Counted from the first letter of the stretch, positions 18,767-29,382 are shown. The stretch: 64,000 nt of DNA from Klebsiella ornithinolytica NBRC 105727 = ATCC 31898 (GCF_001598295.1 NZ_BCYR01000001.1:842610-906609), one strand, 5' to 3'. Notes: generated from the letters alone by a model not told the origin. Numbers and translations: made by a program.

Positions 18767-21700
18767 TTAGTTAATGAGGTGCAGTACAAACGGCAGCGTT
18801 TTACGGAATAATGCCGCCTTCGCCCAGGCCGGGTTAAGCGCTTCCAGCGCCGACAGCGCCTGTTCATGCCTCGAACCGCCGCCTAATCCCGCGCTCGCCA
18901 GAACTCGCACCAGCAAACACTTCTCCTGATGCTGTTTTTGGATATCGGCATATAGCGCCAGCAGGTCAGGCTGCGACACCGCGAAGAAGTCGGCCTCTAT
19001 CTGTGCCGTTTCCATATGCTCAGCCCACTGCAACATTTCAGTGAAAAGACGCTCGCTGCTCAGACGATCGCCGAGCATCCGCAAAGCCACGCCTTGCCAG
19101 AAGAGATAGTCCACCGGCTGATCGTTGTAGTAGCTATGAATATTGATCGTCCGATCGCCTGACGCCGCCTTGCGGAAACACTCAAGCGCGCGTTCCTCCA
19201 TGCCCTGCTGCCTGGCGCAAATCCCCAGCCAGAACCAGATATCGTTATCCGTCTGTCCCGGGAGACGTCCTTCGCTGAGGTTTTCCGGATAGCGCAGCGC
19301 CGATAGCAGCAGCGTTTCCGCCTGCTGCGGCTGCGGCTGGAGATACGGCCAGGCACGCAATAACTGGTTGATAACAAACTGGCTGGTCACCTTGCCTTCG
19401 CCGCCTTCCCAGGGGTGGAATTTACGCGAAGCAAGCACATTTGCCGCCTGCTCAACGTTGCCCGCCAGGTGCCACAGATGGAGCAGCTCCGCCGTTAAAT
19501 CATCGCGTTTCAAGGCGGTTGCGAGATTGGCCTCCAGGCGGGCAAGGCGTTTTTCCGGCTCAACGGCGGTCAGCTTATCCAGCAGGTCGCGTTCAAAAAG
19601 CAGACGCGCATCCTGCGGCTGCCGGGCGCAGGCTTTCTCCAGATACGCTGCCGCCAGGTGGGCATCACTCTGTTTATTCCATGCATGAATCGCCAGCCCT
19701 CGCCAGGCATCGGCAAAATCAGGAGCCATTTCAACGCAGCGATGCCATAGCTGCGTCGCTTTCTCATAATGACGCCGGCTATAGTGGAAACAGGCGAGCA
19801 GATGCTGAGCAAAATAGCACTCGGGTATCTTCTCCAGCGCAGCCACTTCCACCAGCAGATTGGGGAAACGCACGAAGTCAGCGAACACTTCGCGAGCGCG
19901 GTTGATCAGCGCGATACGCTCGTTACCTTCAGCCAGACTGGCCTGTAAATAGAGCGGCAGCGTTTTTTGACAGTTCAGCGCCGTCAGTACGGCTTTCGCC
20001 CGCGCCGCCATTCCCCAGCTCAACAACAGCCCGGCCGTCAGCAGTGCGTTAATATCCCGCGACTGGCATACGGCGAACCAGCGCGCCGTATCCGCTTCAG
20101 CCTCTGATATTGTTGCGTTGAGCCACCACAGAGTGGGATTCAGCGGATAGTCGCCCAGCAGCTTTTCAATCTGCTGTAAGGCCTGACTGCGACGGCCGGT
20201 GAGATCCAGCAACAGGGTTTCCAGCGACAGGACATCCTGGTTGGTGGGACACGCCAGCAGGCTCTGCCGGCAAAATGCCAGCGCATCATCGTAGCGCTCG
20301 CTGCGCGTCGCCAGTCGGGCAAGTCCGTAATATCCCCCGGCCTTGCTATTGCCGCTCCACACCGCGCGCCAAAAATCCTCCTGCGCATCATGCCACTGCT
20401 GTAGACGCTCTCTCGCACTGGCACGAATCAAACTTGCCTGCCCACACTGCGGATTTTTGTTTAACCGATGCGCGCGCGACAATGCCCGGCTCGCATACTC
20501 GATGGTTTGCGAGTAATCCGCGCGGTTGTATTCCAGCATCGCCAGCGCCAGATTGCAGCGGTAGTCCTGCGGGTCCAGCTCAATTCCCCGCAGGTAATAA
20601 TCAAACGGTGAGCGACTGGCGTGGTGATACTGCTCCAGATGCTGGCCGATAAACCACGCCTCATCCACGCTGCTTATGGCTCCGGCGTGTAAGGGCGTAA
20701 CCGCCACTTCCGGCAGCGGCAACTCCTGCGTCTGATGCTCCTGATAGCGCAAAACGCACCTGCCGTGACTGTCCAGCAGCTCCATCGTCAGACGAGATGG
20801 GTCAATACCGGCTAACGTTCCCTGAACGGCAGCGCATGGCGTCAGCTCAATCATTTCATCAAGCAGCGGCTGCGGGTTGCCCTCTTCGCGAACCGTAAGC
20901 CGGTGGGCGACCAGAGGCGAAATAGCATATACGCCCCATATAATGTTGCCCTCTTCGCGTTGCAGTTTGATCACCGCATCGCGCGAAGCGTTCTGTACCA
21001 TGCCCAGCGAATGGTAAGGCAGGAAGTATTGTTCAAAGCGCTTTTCTTCAAACGGATCGAGCCAGGTAAAATCCGGTTGGTTATCGGCAAAAATGCCGGT
21101 CATCAGCTCGATGTAAGGCCCATTCTCATCCGTCAGATTTTTGTCCCACGCCTGACCAAACTCGCTGTAACCCCAGCTCCACTGTTTTTTCCCTGGCGCA
21201 ATGTGATGATCCGCGACATGCAGCAGCCCACCATCTTCATCGTGGCACCAGGCGCCGACGAAATCGTACTCTGACTTTTCCGCCATATAGGAGGTCGGTA
21301 CCGGGACATTTTTATAGCGCGAGATGTCGACGCCGGCCGAATAGTCCACCTTGTAATAGGTGCCGGTAGCAATCGGAAACGCGGAAACCGCGCGCTTGCC
21401 GTGATCAAATACCGCCGTCACATCCGGCGGGAATACGCTTTGATGTCCATCGCCCCCCTTAACCGCAGGGTTCGCCCACCACAAGAAATGGCGCGGGGTG
21501 GCGTTACCGTTGTAAACCCGGCTACCAATCTCTAATGCCGCGCGCTGCGGACGCAGAGTAAACCCGGTCATCACCTGCAGCCCATGCATCGGCTCCGTCT
21601 CGCCAACCCAAACGGTTTTTGAGCCATCGTCATTTTCGCTAATCGTAAAATCAACCGGCATATAGGTGGTGGGACGGTGGTGCTGCGGCCAGTTAAACTC

Positions 21701-22045
21701 AATCCCCCCGGAGATCCACGGGCCAAGCAGGCCAACCAGCGCGGGCTTGATGACATCATTGTGATAAACGAAATCACGCTGTCTGACCTTATCCCACGCG
21801 CGATGCACGCGGCCTCCCAGCTCGGGCAGGATCATAATTTTGATGTAATCATTTTCCAGCCACACCGCCTGCCAGGCCTTTAGCGTTTTTTCCTCACTCA
21901 GCGTATCCGTCACACCATAGGGATACACCGCCCCGGAAGACCCCTGATAAACCCGATTTTCCAGGAACATGGGGTGAATATCCTGCGCCCCCGTTTCATA
22001 GGTTGGAATATGTACCGTTTCCTGCCAAACATTTACTGAACTCAT
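18767..22045 (-). CDS. yphG: DUF5107/TPR protein YphG of unknown function
   Basis: Large soluble protein of 1092 residues (E. coli YphG about 1093), without a signal peptide, so probably cytoplasmic. Residues about 30-350 form a mutarotase-like beta-sandwich region (PELGGRVHRAWDK, SGGIEFNWPQHHRPTTYMPV, FLWWANPAV), of the kind found in carbohydrate-active enzymes. Residues about 480-1000 are tandem helical TPR-like repeats (for example FDYYLRGIELDPQDYRCNLA, WHRCVEMAPDFADAWRGLAI). It heads the operon with the importer and a dehydrogenase. Acting on an imported glycoside is a reasonable guess, but no activity can be assigned from sequence. GAGGGCATT precedes the ATG. Confidence 0.88.
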   Translation of the reverse strand: MSSVNVWQETVHIPTYETGAQDIHPMFLENRVYQGSSGAVYPYGVTDTLSEEKTLKAWQAVWLENDYIKIMILPELGGRVHRAWDKVRQRDFVYHNDVIKPALVGLLGPWISGGIEFNWPQHHRPTTYMPVDFTISENDDGSKTVWVGETEPMHGLQVMTGFTLRPQRAALEIGSRVYNGNATPRHFLWWANPAVKGGDGHQSVFPPDVTAVFDHGKRAVSAFPIATGTYYKVDYSAGVDISRYKNVPVPTSYMAEKSEYDFVGAWCHDEDGGLLHVADHHIAPGKKQWSWGYSEFGQAWDKNLTDENGPYIELMTGIFADNQPDFTWLDPFEEKRFEQYFLPYHSLGMVQNASRDAVIKLQREEGNIIWGVYAISPLVAHRLTVREEGNPQPLLDEMIELTPCAAVQGTLAGIDPSRLTMELLDSHGRCVLRYQEHQTQELPLPEVAVTPLHAGAISSVDEAWFIGQHLEQYHHASRSPFDYYLRGIELDPQDYRCNLALAMLEYNRADYSQTIEYASRALSRAHRLNKNPQCGQASLIRASARERLQQWHDAQEDFWRAVWSGNSKAGGYYGLARLATRSERYDDALAFCRQSLLACPTNQDVLSLETLLLDLTGRRSQALQQIEKLLGDYPLNPTLWWLNATISEAEADTARWFAVCQSRDINALLTAGLLLSWGMAARAKAVLTALNCQKTLPLYLQASLAEGNERIALINRAREVFADFVRFPNLLVEVAALEKIPECYFAQHLLACFHYSRRHYEKATQLWHRCVEMAPDFADAWRGLAIHAWNKQSDAHLAAAYLEKACARQPQDARLLFERDLLDKLTAVEPEKRLARLEANLATALKRDDLTAELLHLWHLAGNVEQAANVLASRKFHPWEGGEGKVTSQFVINQLLRAWPYLQPQPQQAETLLLSALRYPENLSEGRLPGQTDNDIWFWLGICARQQGMEERALECFRKAASGDRTINIHSYYNDQPVDYLFWQGVALRMLGDRLSSERLFTEMLQWAEHMETAQIEADFFAVSQPDLLALYADIQKQHQEKCLLVRVLASAGLGGGSRHEQALSALEALNPAWAKAALFRKTLPFVLHLIN

Positions 22046-22160
22046 AATGCCCTCAAAGTTAACAAGACATACTGAAGTGAAATAATGAGAGCAGTTTAAT
22101 AGACAGAATCAGCGCATTTACGCACAATAATCACGCAATTTAGTTAACAAGGTTTAGTTT
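22046..22160. promoter_or_regulatory. Divergent yphG / yphH promoter region with repeated GTTAACAAG motif
   Basis: The 115-base gap holds both promoters. The same nonamer GTTAACAAG occurs twice, at 22058-22066 and 22143-22151, close to the two start codons and 85 bases apart. These are candidate half-operators for the ROK regulator YphH. This is inferred from symmetry of placement only; no known ROK operator is matched in full. Confidence 0.4.
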
Positions 22161-23354
22161 ATGAAAGCCTGCATTAACAATCAGCAAATCCGCCATTACA
22201 ACAAGGGTGTGCTGCTGGAGTATCTGTACCGCAAAAAACGAGCCAGTAAATCGTCGCTCGCGCGGCTGGCGCAAATCTCAATTCCCGCGGTCAGCAATAT
22301 CCTCCAGGAGCTGGAAGAGGAAGGACGCGTGGTCAATGTACAGGATGAGCATCTGGCCCGCGGTCATAGCAGCGGCGCCTGGCTTATTGCGCCCGATGGC
22401 GACTGGACCCTGTGTATGAACATCACGCCCACCAGTATCGAATGCCAGCTTGGAAATGCCTGTCTGAGTGCGAAAGGCGACGTCGAATACCACGCCATTG
22501 ACGCCCCAACGCCTCAGGCACTGCTGGCAGCGATTGAGAAATGCTGGCATCAGTACCGTAAGAACTGGCCCAGGCAGAAAATCAATCTGGCGCTGGCGGT
22601 TCATGGGCAGGTTGATGCGGGAACGGGAGTATCACAGACCATGCCGCAGGCTCCCTGGAAGCAACCCGTGGAGATGAAATATCTGCTGGAAGAAAAACTC
22701 AATGTCCGCGTAATGGTCGACAACGACTGCGTCATGCTGGCGCTGGCGGAAAAATGGCAAAATGAGGGACAGTATCGCGACTTCTGCGTCATCAACGTCG
22801 ATTACGGCATTGGTTCGTCATTTGTCATCAACGACCAGGTCTGGCGCGGTAGCCTTTATGGCAGCGGCCAGATTGGACACACCATTATCAATCCTGATGG
22901 CGTTGCCTGCGACTGCGGGCGCTATGGCTGCCTGGAAACGGTGGCATCACTGAGCGCATTGAAAAAACAGGCGCGGATATGGCTTAAAACACAGCCCGAT
23001 CTCGCCAATAATCCAGAGGCGCTGACCATCGATGCCCTGATCGAAAAATGGCAGCAGGGTGATTCTCGCCTTCATACATGGGTGGAAGACTCCGCAAATG
23101 CCATCGGGCTCAGCCTCTACAACTTTCTTAACATCTTAAATATAAACAATATCTTATTGTACGGCCGCAGCTGCGGATTTGGCGAAGAGTGGTTGAATAC
23201 CATCATCAGGCAGACAGGCTTTAACCCTTTCGATCATCGTGACGCGCCGCGCACCAGAGCAACGCAAATCGGCTTCGGACAGCTGAGTCGTCAACAGCAA
23301 CTGCTCGGCATTGGCTATCTGTACGTGGAAGAGCAACTGCAGACATTACGTTGA
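22161..23354 (+). CDS. yphH: ROK-family transcriptional regulator YphH
   Basis: 397 residues (E. coli YphH also 397). The N-terminal winged helix (about 15-70, SLARLAQISIPAVSNILQEL) is followed by a ROK sugar-sensing domain. The zinc motif is visible as GHTIINPDGVACDCGRYGCLE. The ATP-binding DxGxT-type loop is degenerate, so it is a regulator and not a kinase. Divergent from yphG, it probably represses the operon and is released by the imported sugar or a product. Confidence 0.92.
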   Translation: MKACINNQQIRHYNKGVLLEYLYRKKRASKSSLARLAQISIPAVSNILQELEEEGRVVNVQDEHLARGHSSGAWLIAPDGDWTLCMNITPTSIECQLGNACLSAKGDVEYHAIDAPTPQALLAAIEKCWHQYRKNWPRQKINLALAVHGQVDAGTGVSQTMPQAPWKQPVEMKYLLEEKLNVRVMVDNDCVMLALAEKWQNEGQYRDFCVINVDYGIGSSFVINDQVWRGSLYGSGQIGHTIINPDGVACDCGRYGCLETVASLSALKKQARIWLKTQPDLANNPEALTIDALIEKWQQGDSRLHTWVEDSANAIGLSLYNFLNILNINNILLYGRSCGFGEEWLNTIIRQTGFNPFDHRDAPRTRATQIGFGQLSRQQQLLGIGYLYVEEQLQTLR

Positions 23355-23427
23355 TCGCACAAGGTATGTGGCAGATCACAAAATTGTGTATTACGTTTAA
23401 ATCACGCACCTTCACAACGGATTGATT

Positions 23428-23850
23428 ATGAACACACTACGCTATTTCGACTTTGGCTCTTCCCGTTCCGTTCTGCTGCTGATCGCCCGTATTGCCGTCG
23501 TACTGCTGTTTATTATATTTGGCTATCCCAAACTGATGGGCTTTAGCGGTACGGTACAATATATGGCCTCCTCCGGCGCTCCGCTTCCGACGTTAGCGGC
23601 GATTATCGCGATTGTGATGGAGGTGCCGGCGGCAATCCTGATTATCCTGGGTTTCTTCACCCGTCCGCTGGCGGTGATCTTTATTTTTTACACCCTCGGT
23701 ACCGCCGTCATTGGCCATCATTACTGGGATATGAGCGGTGATGCCGTACTTCCCAATATGATTAACTTCTACAAAAACATCAGTATAGCTGGAGCCTTCC
23801 TGCTTCTGGCCATCACTGGCCCGGGCGCTATCTCCCTCGACCGTCGTTAA
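23428..23850 (+). CDS. yphA: DoxX-family inner-membrane protein YphA
   Basis: 140 residues (E. coli YphA 140) with four hydrophobic segments, starting [19 protein letters not shown]. DoxX proteins are small membrane proteins linked to redox or thiol stress in other bacteria; the function here is unknown. The ATG at 23428 is preferred to an in-frame TTG six bases earlier. In E. coli K-12 yphA lies on the other flank, next to hcaD and yphB. Here it follows yphH on the same strand by 73 bases and may be co-transcribed with it. Confidence 0.88.
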   Translation: MNTLRYFDFGSSRSVLLLIARIAVVLLFIIFGYPKLMGFSGTVQYMASSGAPLPTLAAIIAIVMEVPAAILIILGFFTRPLAVIFIFYTLGTAVIGHHYWDMSGDAVLPNMINFYKNISIAGAFLLLAITGPGAISLDRR

Positions 23851-23867
23851 CCTCTGAACGCCGGACG

Positions 23868-23895
23868 TAAAAAAGGCCGCACTGGCGGCCTTTTT
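23868..23895. terminator. Bidirectional terminator yphA / glyA
   Basis: AAAAAAGGCCGC-ACTG-GCGGCCTTTTT is a GC-rich stem flanked by A and T runs on both sides, between convergent yphA and glyA. It should terminate both transcripts. Confidence 0.88.
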
Positions 23896-23918
23896 CTTTA
23901 CGCTTACGTCGTTAAACG

Positions 23919-25172
23919 TTACGCATAAACCGGGAAGCGTGCACAGATATCCAGCACTTTACCCTTCACGCGCTCAATGACCGCTTCGTCATTGATGTTG
24001 TCCAGCACGTCGCACATCCAGCCGGCCAGCTCTTTCACTTCCGCTTCTTTAAAGCCGCGACGGGTTACCGCCGGAGAACCGATACGGATACCGGAGGTCA
24101 CAAACGGGCTCTTCGGATCGTTTGGTACGCTGTTTTTATTGACGGTGATGTTAGCACGGCCCAGCGCAGCGTCAGCTTCTTTACCGGTCAGGTTTTTATC
24201 GACCAGATCCAGCAGGAACAGGTGGTTTTCAGTACCGCCGGAAACCACTTTGTAGCCGCGATTCAGGAATACTTCAACCATCGCTTTGGCGTTTTTCGCA
24301 ACCTGCTGCTGATAGACTTTGAACTCTGGCTCCATCGCTTCTTTCAGCGCAACCGCTTTACCCGCGATAACGTGCATCAGCGGGCCGCCCTGTGCGCTAG
24401 GGAATACGGCAGAGTTCAGTTTTTTATACAGCTCTTCGCTACCGCCCTTCGCCAGGATCAGGCCGCCGCGCGGACCCGCCAGGGTTTTATGGGTAGTGGT
24501 CGTCACAACGTGAGCATGCGGAACCGGGTTTGGGTAAACGCCCGCGGCAATCAGGCCAGCAACGTGGGCCATATCGACGAACAGGTATGCGCCGATGCTG
24601 TCAGCGATTTCACGCATTTTTGCCCAGTCAACGATACCGGAGTAAGCAGAGAAACCACCGATGATCATTTTCGGTTTATGTTCCTGAGCCTGCTTCGCCA
24701 TGTCTGCATAGTCGATTTTACCGGACTCATCGATGCCGTAAGGAATGATGTTGTACAGTTTGCCTGAGAAGTTAACCGGAGAGCCGTGAGTCAGGTGACC
24801 GCCTTGCGCCAGGTTCATACCCAGAACGGTATCGCCCGGTTGCAGCAGAGCGGTATAGACCGCGAAGTTAGCCTGGGAGCCGGAGTGCGGCTGTACGTTA
24901 GCGTAATCAGCGCCGAACAGCTCTTTTGCACGGTCAATCGCCAGTTGTTCAACGATATCAACATATTCGCAACCGCCGTAGTAGCGCTTGCCCGGATAAC
25001 CTTCGGCATATTTATTGGTCAGCTGAGAACCCTGTGCCTGCATAACACGCGGACTGGTGTAGTTCTCGGAGGCGATCAGTTCGATGTGCTCTTCCTGACG
25101 TACTTTTTCCTGCTCCATAGCCTGCCACAGTTCGGCATCATAATCGGCAATGTTCATTTCACGCTTTAACAT
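23919..25172 (-). CDS. glyA: Serine hydroxymethyltransferase
   Basis: PLP enzyme of 417 residues that converts serine and tetrahydrofolate to glycine and 5,10-methylene-THF, the main one-carbon source. The PLP lysine lies in [16 protein letters not shown]. The start [12 protein letters not shown] at 25170-25172 matches E. coli; an 8-residue upstream extension is rejected. A PurR box lies 117-132 bases upstream, consistent with known purine control of glyA, and it is divergent from hmp as in E. coli. Confidence 0.97.
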   Translation of the reverse strand: MLKREMNIADYDAELWQAMEQEKVRQEEHIELIASENYTSPRVMQAQGSQLTNKYAEGYPGKRYYGGCEYVDIVEQLAIDRAKELFGADYANVQPHSGSQANFAVYTALLQPGDTVLGMNLAQGGHLTHGSPVNFSGKLYNIIPYGIDESGKIDYADMAKQAQEHKPKMIIGGFSAYSGIVDWAKMREIADSIGAYLFVDMAHVAGLIAAGVYPNPVPHAHVVTTTTHKTLAGPRGGLILAKGGSEELYKKLNSAVFPSAQGGPLMHVIAGKAVALKEAMEPEFKVYQQQVAKNAKAMVEVFLNRGYKVVSGGTENHLFLLDLVDKNLTGKEADAALGRANITVNKNSVPNDPKSPFVTSGIRIGSPAVTRRGFKEAEVKELAGWMCDVLDNINDEAVIERVKGKVLDICARFPVYA

Positions 25173-25288
25173 CCGCATCTCCTGCTCAGCTAACAATAGA
25201 TTACAGCTCTAAAAGGGGGGCCTTTTTGGGCGACGGCCCACAGTATAACCGAATCGTTCTGTGATAACAGGTCTTGACAAAGGATTTT

Positions 25289-25304
25289 ACGCAAACGATT
25301 GGCT
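25289..25304 (-). promoter_or_regulatory. PurR operator for glyA
   Basis: ACGCAAACGATTGGCT fits the PurR consensus (ACGCAAACGTTTNCNT) with an intact left half. PurR with hypoxanthine or guanine would repress glyA, as in E. coli. The 323-base glyA-hmp gap also contains the hmp promoter and NsrR box; MetR sites are expected there from E. coli but I could not place them surely. Confidence 0.8.
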
Positions 25305-25447
25305 CCCCATTACACAAGGCTTTGAGCAATAACGACTCAACGATTATCAACGGATTTCTTTTCAGGTTTGTGATGCAAATTCTTCATGTTGTTACCGCTA
25401 CGGGGAAAAGTGTTAAGGAACCATTTACAGTGCAGGGTTATTTTTAT

Positions 25448-25470
25448 AAGATGCATATAAAATACATCAT
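25448..25470 (+). promoter_or_regulatory. NsrR operator for hmp
   Basis: A 23-bp imperfect palindrome, AAGATGCAT then five bases then AATACATCAT, matches the NsrR consensus of two AAGATGCYTTT half-sites. It ends 25 bases before the hmp ATG. NsrR, a nitric-oxide-sensing Fe-S repressor, would shut off hmp until NO is present. Confidence 0.85.
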
Positions 25471-25495
25471 TTAAATAACACCGAAGGAAGCTGCT

Positions 25496-26686
25496 ATGCT
25501 CGACGCCCAAACCATCGCAACGGTTAAAGCCACTATTCCCCTGCTCGTCGAAACAGGTCCTAAGCTGACCGCCCATTTTTACGATCGCATGTTTGCCCAT
25601 AACCCGGAGCTCAAAGAGATCTTCAACATGAGCAACCAGCGTAACGGCGACCAGCGTGAAGCGTTGTTTAATGCCATTGCCGCTTACGCCAGCAATATCG
25701 ACAACCTGCCTGCCCTACTGCCTGCCGTCGAGAAAATCGCCCAGAAACACACCAGCTTCCAGATCAAACCAGAACAGTACAATATTGTCGGCGGCCATCT
25801 GCTGGCGACGCTCGACGAAATGTTCAGCCCGGGCCAGGAAGTGCTTGACGCATGGGGCAAAGCCTACGGCGTGTTGGCCAATGTCTTTATTCATCGTGAA
25901 TCTGAAATCTACCGGGATAACGCCAGCAAAAACGGGGGCTGGGAAGGCACGCGCGCGTTTCGTATCGTGAAGAAAACCCCGCGTAGCGCCCTGATTACCA
26001 GCTTCGATCTCGAGCCGGTAGACGGCCAGCCGGTGGCGGATTATCAGCCGGGCCAGTATCTGGCGATTTGGCTGAAGCCGCAGGAGTTTGAATATCAGGA
26101 AATTCGTCAGTATTCGCTGACCCGCAAGCCAGACGGCAAAGGCTACCGAATTGCGGTTAAACGCGAAAACGGCGGTCAGGTATCAAACTGGCTGCATAAC
26201 GCCTCACAGGAAGGAGATATTGTGCATCTGGCTGCGCCGGCAGGTGACTTCTTCCTCGCCGTTGAGCCGGAAACGCCGGTTACGCTGATTTCCGGCGGCG
26301 TCGGACAAACACCGATGCTGGCCATGCTCGACACGCTGGCAAAAACGCAGCATGCGGCCCAGGTGAACTGGTTCCACGCGGCAGAAAATGGCGATGTCCA
26401 TGCGTTTGCCGACGAGGTGGCAACGCTCGGCGCCAGCCTGCCGAAATTCACCTCCCATATCTGGTATCGCACGCCGACGGAAGCCGACCGCCAGGCGGCA
26501 CGCTTTAACAGCGAAGGTCTGATGATGTTATCGGATCTGGCGGACACGCTGCGTGACCCGCAAATGCAGTTCTATCTGTGCGGCCCGGTGGCCTTTATGC
26601 AACATGCAGCGAAACAGCTGGTGGCGCTGGGCGTCAATAACGACAACATTCACTACGAATGTTTTGGCCCGCATAAGGTGCTGTAA
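25496..26686 (+). CDS. hmp: Nitric oxide dioxygenase (flavohemoglobin)
   Basis: Cytosolic flavohemoglobin of 396 residues that oxidises NO to nitrate with O2 and NAD(P)H. The globin domain (1-140) carries the proximal heme His in AQKHTSFQI and the distal Tyr in AHFYDRMF. The FAD part (about 150-255) has [14 protein letters not shown]; the NAD part (about 265-396) has [14 protein letters not shown] and [16 protein letters not shown] precedes the ATG. Control by NsrR is indicated by the box upstream. Confidence 0.98.
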   Translation: MLDAQTIATVKATIPLLVETGPKLTAHFYDRMFAHNPELKEIFNMSNQRNGDQREALFNAIAAYASNIDNLPALLPAVEKIAQKHTSFQIKPEQYNIVGGHLLATLDEMFSPGQEVLDAWGKAYGVLANVFIHRESEIYRDNASKNGGWEGTRAFRIVKKTPRSALITSFDLEPVDGQPVADYQPGQYLAIWLKPQEFEYQEIRQYSLTRKPDGKGYRIAVKRENGGQVSNWLHNASQEGDIVHLAAPAGDFFLAVEPETPVTLISGGVGQTPMLAMLDTLAKTQHAAQVNWFHAAENGDVHAFADEVATLGASLPKFTSHIWYRTPTEADRQAARFNSEGLMMLSDLADTLRDPQMQFYLCGPVAFMQHAAKQLVALGVNNDNIHYECFGPHKVL

Positions 26687-26728
26687 TGAAATAACCCGGA
26701 GGCGGCGGAGATGCCGCCATTCGGGAAT

Positions 26729-26760
26729 ATTCCCCGGTCGCGCAAAGCTGACCGGGGAAT
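26729..26760. terminator. Hairpin between convergent hmp and glnB
   Basis: ATTCCCCGGTC (26729-26739) pairs perfectly with GACCGGGGAAT (26750-26760). A second small hairpin GGCGGC/GCCGCC lies at 26701-26718. There is no strong T run, so termination efficiency is uncertain, but position and stability suggest a shared 3' end. Confidence 0.6.
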
Positions 26761-26780
26761 GCGTCAGAATACGGCCCGGC

Positions 26781-27279
<499 letters not shown>

Positions 27280-27332
27280 TTAGTCGCGTAAACGGTTGCT
27301 TACCGTATCATAACTTGCGCCATGCTGCGGAG

Positions 27333-28670
27333 CTACTCTTTAAAGTCGTTGGCGTCGAGCTCGTGGCGCGACAGCAGCTTGTAGAATTCAGTACGGTTGC
27401 GCCCCGCCATTCTTGCTGCGTGGGTGACGTTGCCTTTGGTGATTTGCAGCAGCTTGCGCAGATAGTTGAGCTCAAACTGATTGCGCGCTTCGACGAAGGT
27501 CGGCAGCGCGGTATTTTCCCCTTCCAGCGCCTGTTCCACCAGCGCATCACCGATCACCGGCGAGGTGGTCAACGCCACACACTGCTCAATCACGTTCACC
27601 AGCTGGCGGACATTGCCGGGCCATTTGGCTGCCATCAGCCGTTTCATCGCATCGGTTGAAAACGCCCGTACAAACGGCTTATGCCGATCGGCAGACTGGC
27701 GCAGCAGATGGTTTGCCAGCAGCGGGATATCCTCCGCGCGCTCGGCCAGCGGCGGGATCTTCAGGTTGACCACGTTCAGGCGATAATACAGATCTTCACG
27801 AAACTCGCCGCGCGCCATTGCCTTCGGCAGATCGCGGTGAGTGGCCGAGATGATACGTACATCGATATCGATGTCGCGGTTGCTACCCAGCGGGCGCACT
27901 TTACGCTCCTGCAGTACCCGCAGCAGCTTCACCTGCAGCGCCACCGGCATATCGCCAATCTCATCAAGAAACAGCGTCCCGCCCTCAGCGGCCTGGAACA
28001 GCCCTTCCCGGTTGCTCACCGCGCCGGTAAATGCGCCGCGCGCATGGCCAAATAGCTCGGATTCCAGCAGTTGTTCCGGCAGCGCGCCGCAGTTAATGGC
28101 GATAAAAGGTTTGGCGTGGCGCGGGCTGGCATTATGAATCGCCTGCGCGACAATCTCTTTCCCGGTCCCGCTCTGACCGTTAATCAGTACGCTAACGTCC
28201 GACTGCGCCACCATTCCGGCCTGTTCCAGCAGACGCAGCATCAGCGGACTGCGGGTTACGATAGCCTGACGCCAGCGCTCATCCGTCGCCGGCGCACTGT
28301 GTTCCAGCGCATCATCGATGGCTTTATACAGCGCATCTTTGTCCACCGGTTTGGTCAGGAAACCAAACACGCCTTGCTGGGTGGCCGCCACCGCATCGGG
28401 AATCGAGCCGTGAGCGGTAAGGATAATCACCGGCATCCCCGGATGAACTTTCTGGATTTCGCTGAACAACTGCAGGCCGTCCATCTCATCCATGCGTAAA
28501 TCGCTGACCACCAGTTCGACTTTATCGCGCGCCAGAATACGCAGCGCCTCCGCGCCGCTTTCGGCGGTCACGACGCTGTAGCCCTCGCTGGTCAAACGCA
28601 TTCCCAGCAGTTTTAACAGACCCGGATCGTCATCCACCAGCAGCAAATGCGCAGGTTTACGGATCGTCAT
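27333..28670 (-). CDS. glrR: Sigma54-dependent response regulator GlrR (QseF)
   Basis: NtrC-type activator of 445 residues. The receiver domain (about 7-120) has phospho-acceptor Asp57 in [11 protein letters not shown]. The AAA+ domain (about 140-370) has GQSGTGKE, the sigma54-contact loop GAFTGA and [12 protein letters not shown]. The C-terminal Fis-type helix-turn-helix is [20 protein letters not shown]. It activates glmY from TGTC-N10-GACA sites, three of which lie near glmY here. The ATG at 28668-28670 overlaps the end of qseG by 14 bases. Confidence 0.96.
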   Translation of the reverse strand: MTIRKPAHLLLVDDDPGLLKLLGMRLTSEGYSVVTAESGAEALRILARDKVELVVSDLRMDEMDGLQLFSEIQKVHPGMPVIILTAHGSIPDAVAATQQGVFGFLTKPVDKDALYKAIDDALEHSAPATDERWRQAIVTRSPLMLRLLEQAGMVAQSDVSVLINGQSGTGKEIVAQAIHNASPRHAKPFIAINCGALPEQLLESELFGHARGAFTGAVSNREGLFQAAEGGTLFLDEIGDMPVALQVKLLRVLQERKVRPLGSNRDIDIDVRIISATHRDLPKAMARGEFREDLYYRLNVVNLKIPPLAERAEDIPLLANHLLRQSADRHKPFVRAFSTDAMKRLMAAKWPGNVRQLVNVIEQCVALTTSPVIGDALVEQALEGENTALPTFVEARNQFELNYLRKLLQITKGNVTHAARMAGRNRTEFYKLLSRHELDANDFKE

Positions 28671-29382
28671 GTATGACCTCCGGAACCTTATCGCCGCTAT
28701 GACTGCCGTCGGAATTAAAATTGCCTCCGGGCTTGCGGCTGGAAAGCTGGCGTTCAATATCGGTGAGATTTTCCAGCTTGCGGGTAGTTAGCTCCAGCTG
28801 GCTGCGCAGCTGCTGTTCCTGCAGGCGCAGCGCCTCCAGCTCGCTATCGCTGGATTGCTGTAACTTCGCGTAACGGGCGCGCTCATCCACCAGCTGAAGC
28901 TGCCTGTTCTGACCATCACGCCAGAGCTGATACAGCGGACGCACCTGCACGGCAATTTGCGGACTGAAGGTATTCAGGCGGAATACCAGTTCACGGCGTT
29001 CATCCGGCGTAATCTTCGCATCTGCCAGTAAAATGCCGCGCTTAAAGGCATCCTGCCAGCTGTCATCATCATGCCGCCTGGCTTCCGCCCGCGCCTGAAC
29101 CGGCGCCAGACGATCGGCACAATCAATCCCGCGCAGCCAGTACAGCGGGTTTTTATCGCTGGCTTCGCTCTTCAGCGACCAGATATCGGCGCAGTCGACT
29201 GAGAGAAAATCCGCAACCTGATGCTGCGGCAGATCGGGTTGTGCTTTGTCATTTGCCGTGTGCGGCGAAAAAGCGGCGGAACACCCCGCCAGCGCCAGGC
29301 AAGAAAGGCCGGGCAACAGCCATCCTTTGAAAGCACGAACCACTACGAAAAAGTGGGACATATTCACCCATTGTTGATTCAT
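28657..29382 (-). CDS. qseG: Outer-membrane lipoprotein QseG
   Basis: Lipoprotein between the kinase and regulator genes; in E. coli QseG activates GlrK from the periplasmic side. The lipobox is LALAGC after a hydrophobic stretch, followed by a periplasmic domain with a coiled-coil-like region (about 140-215, rich in LQL/QEQQLRSQLELTTRKLENL). The ATG at 29380-29382 overlaps the glrK stop (ATGA), suggesting coupling. An internal ATG at 29361 (MSHFF) would give a more typical short signal peptide and is the alternative start. Confidence 0.9.
   Translation of the reverse strand: MNQQWVNMSHFFVVVRAFKGWLLPGLSCLALAGCSAAFSPHTANDKAQPDLPQHQVADFLSVDCADIWSLKSEASDKNPLYWLRGIDCADRLAPVQARAEARRHDDDSWQDAFKRGILLADAKITPDERRELVFRLNTFSPQIAVQVRPLYQLWRDGQNRQLQLVDERARYAKLQQSSDSELEALRLQEQQLRSQLELTTRKLENLTDIERQLSSRKPGGNFNSDGSHSGDKVPEVIHDDP

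Noticed and set aside
18767..22045. YphG as a secreted or surface glycosidase
   Set aside because: No signal peptide or membrane anchor is visible at the N-terminus.
25340..25400. Possible MetR sites (TGAA-N5-TTCA) for glyA/hmp
   Set aside because: Expected from E. coli, but only partial half-site matches could be found, so none is listed.
25274..25474. 66-codon frame in the glyA-hmp gap
   Set aside because: Runs through the PurR and NsrR operators and promoter region; no ribosome-binding site; probably chance.
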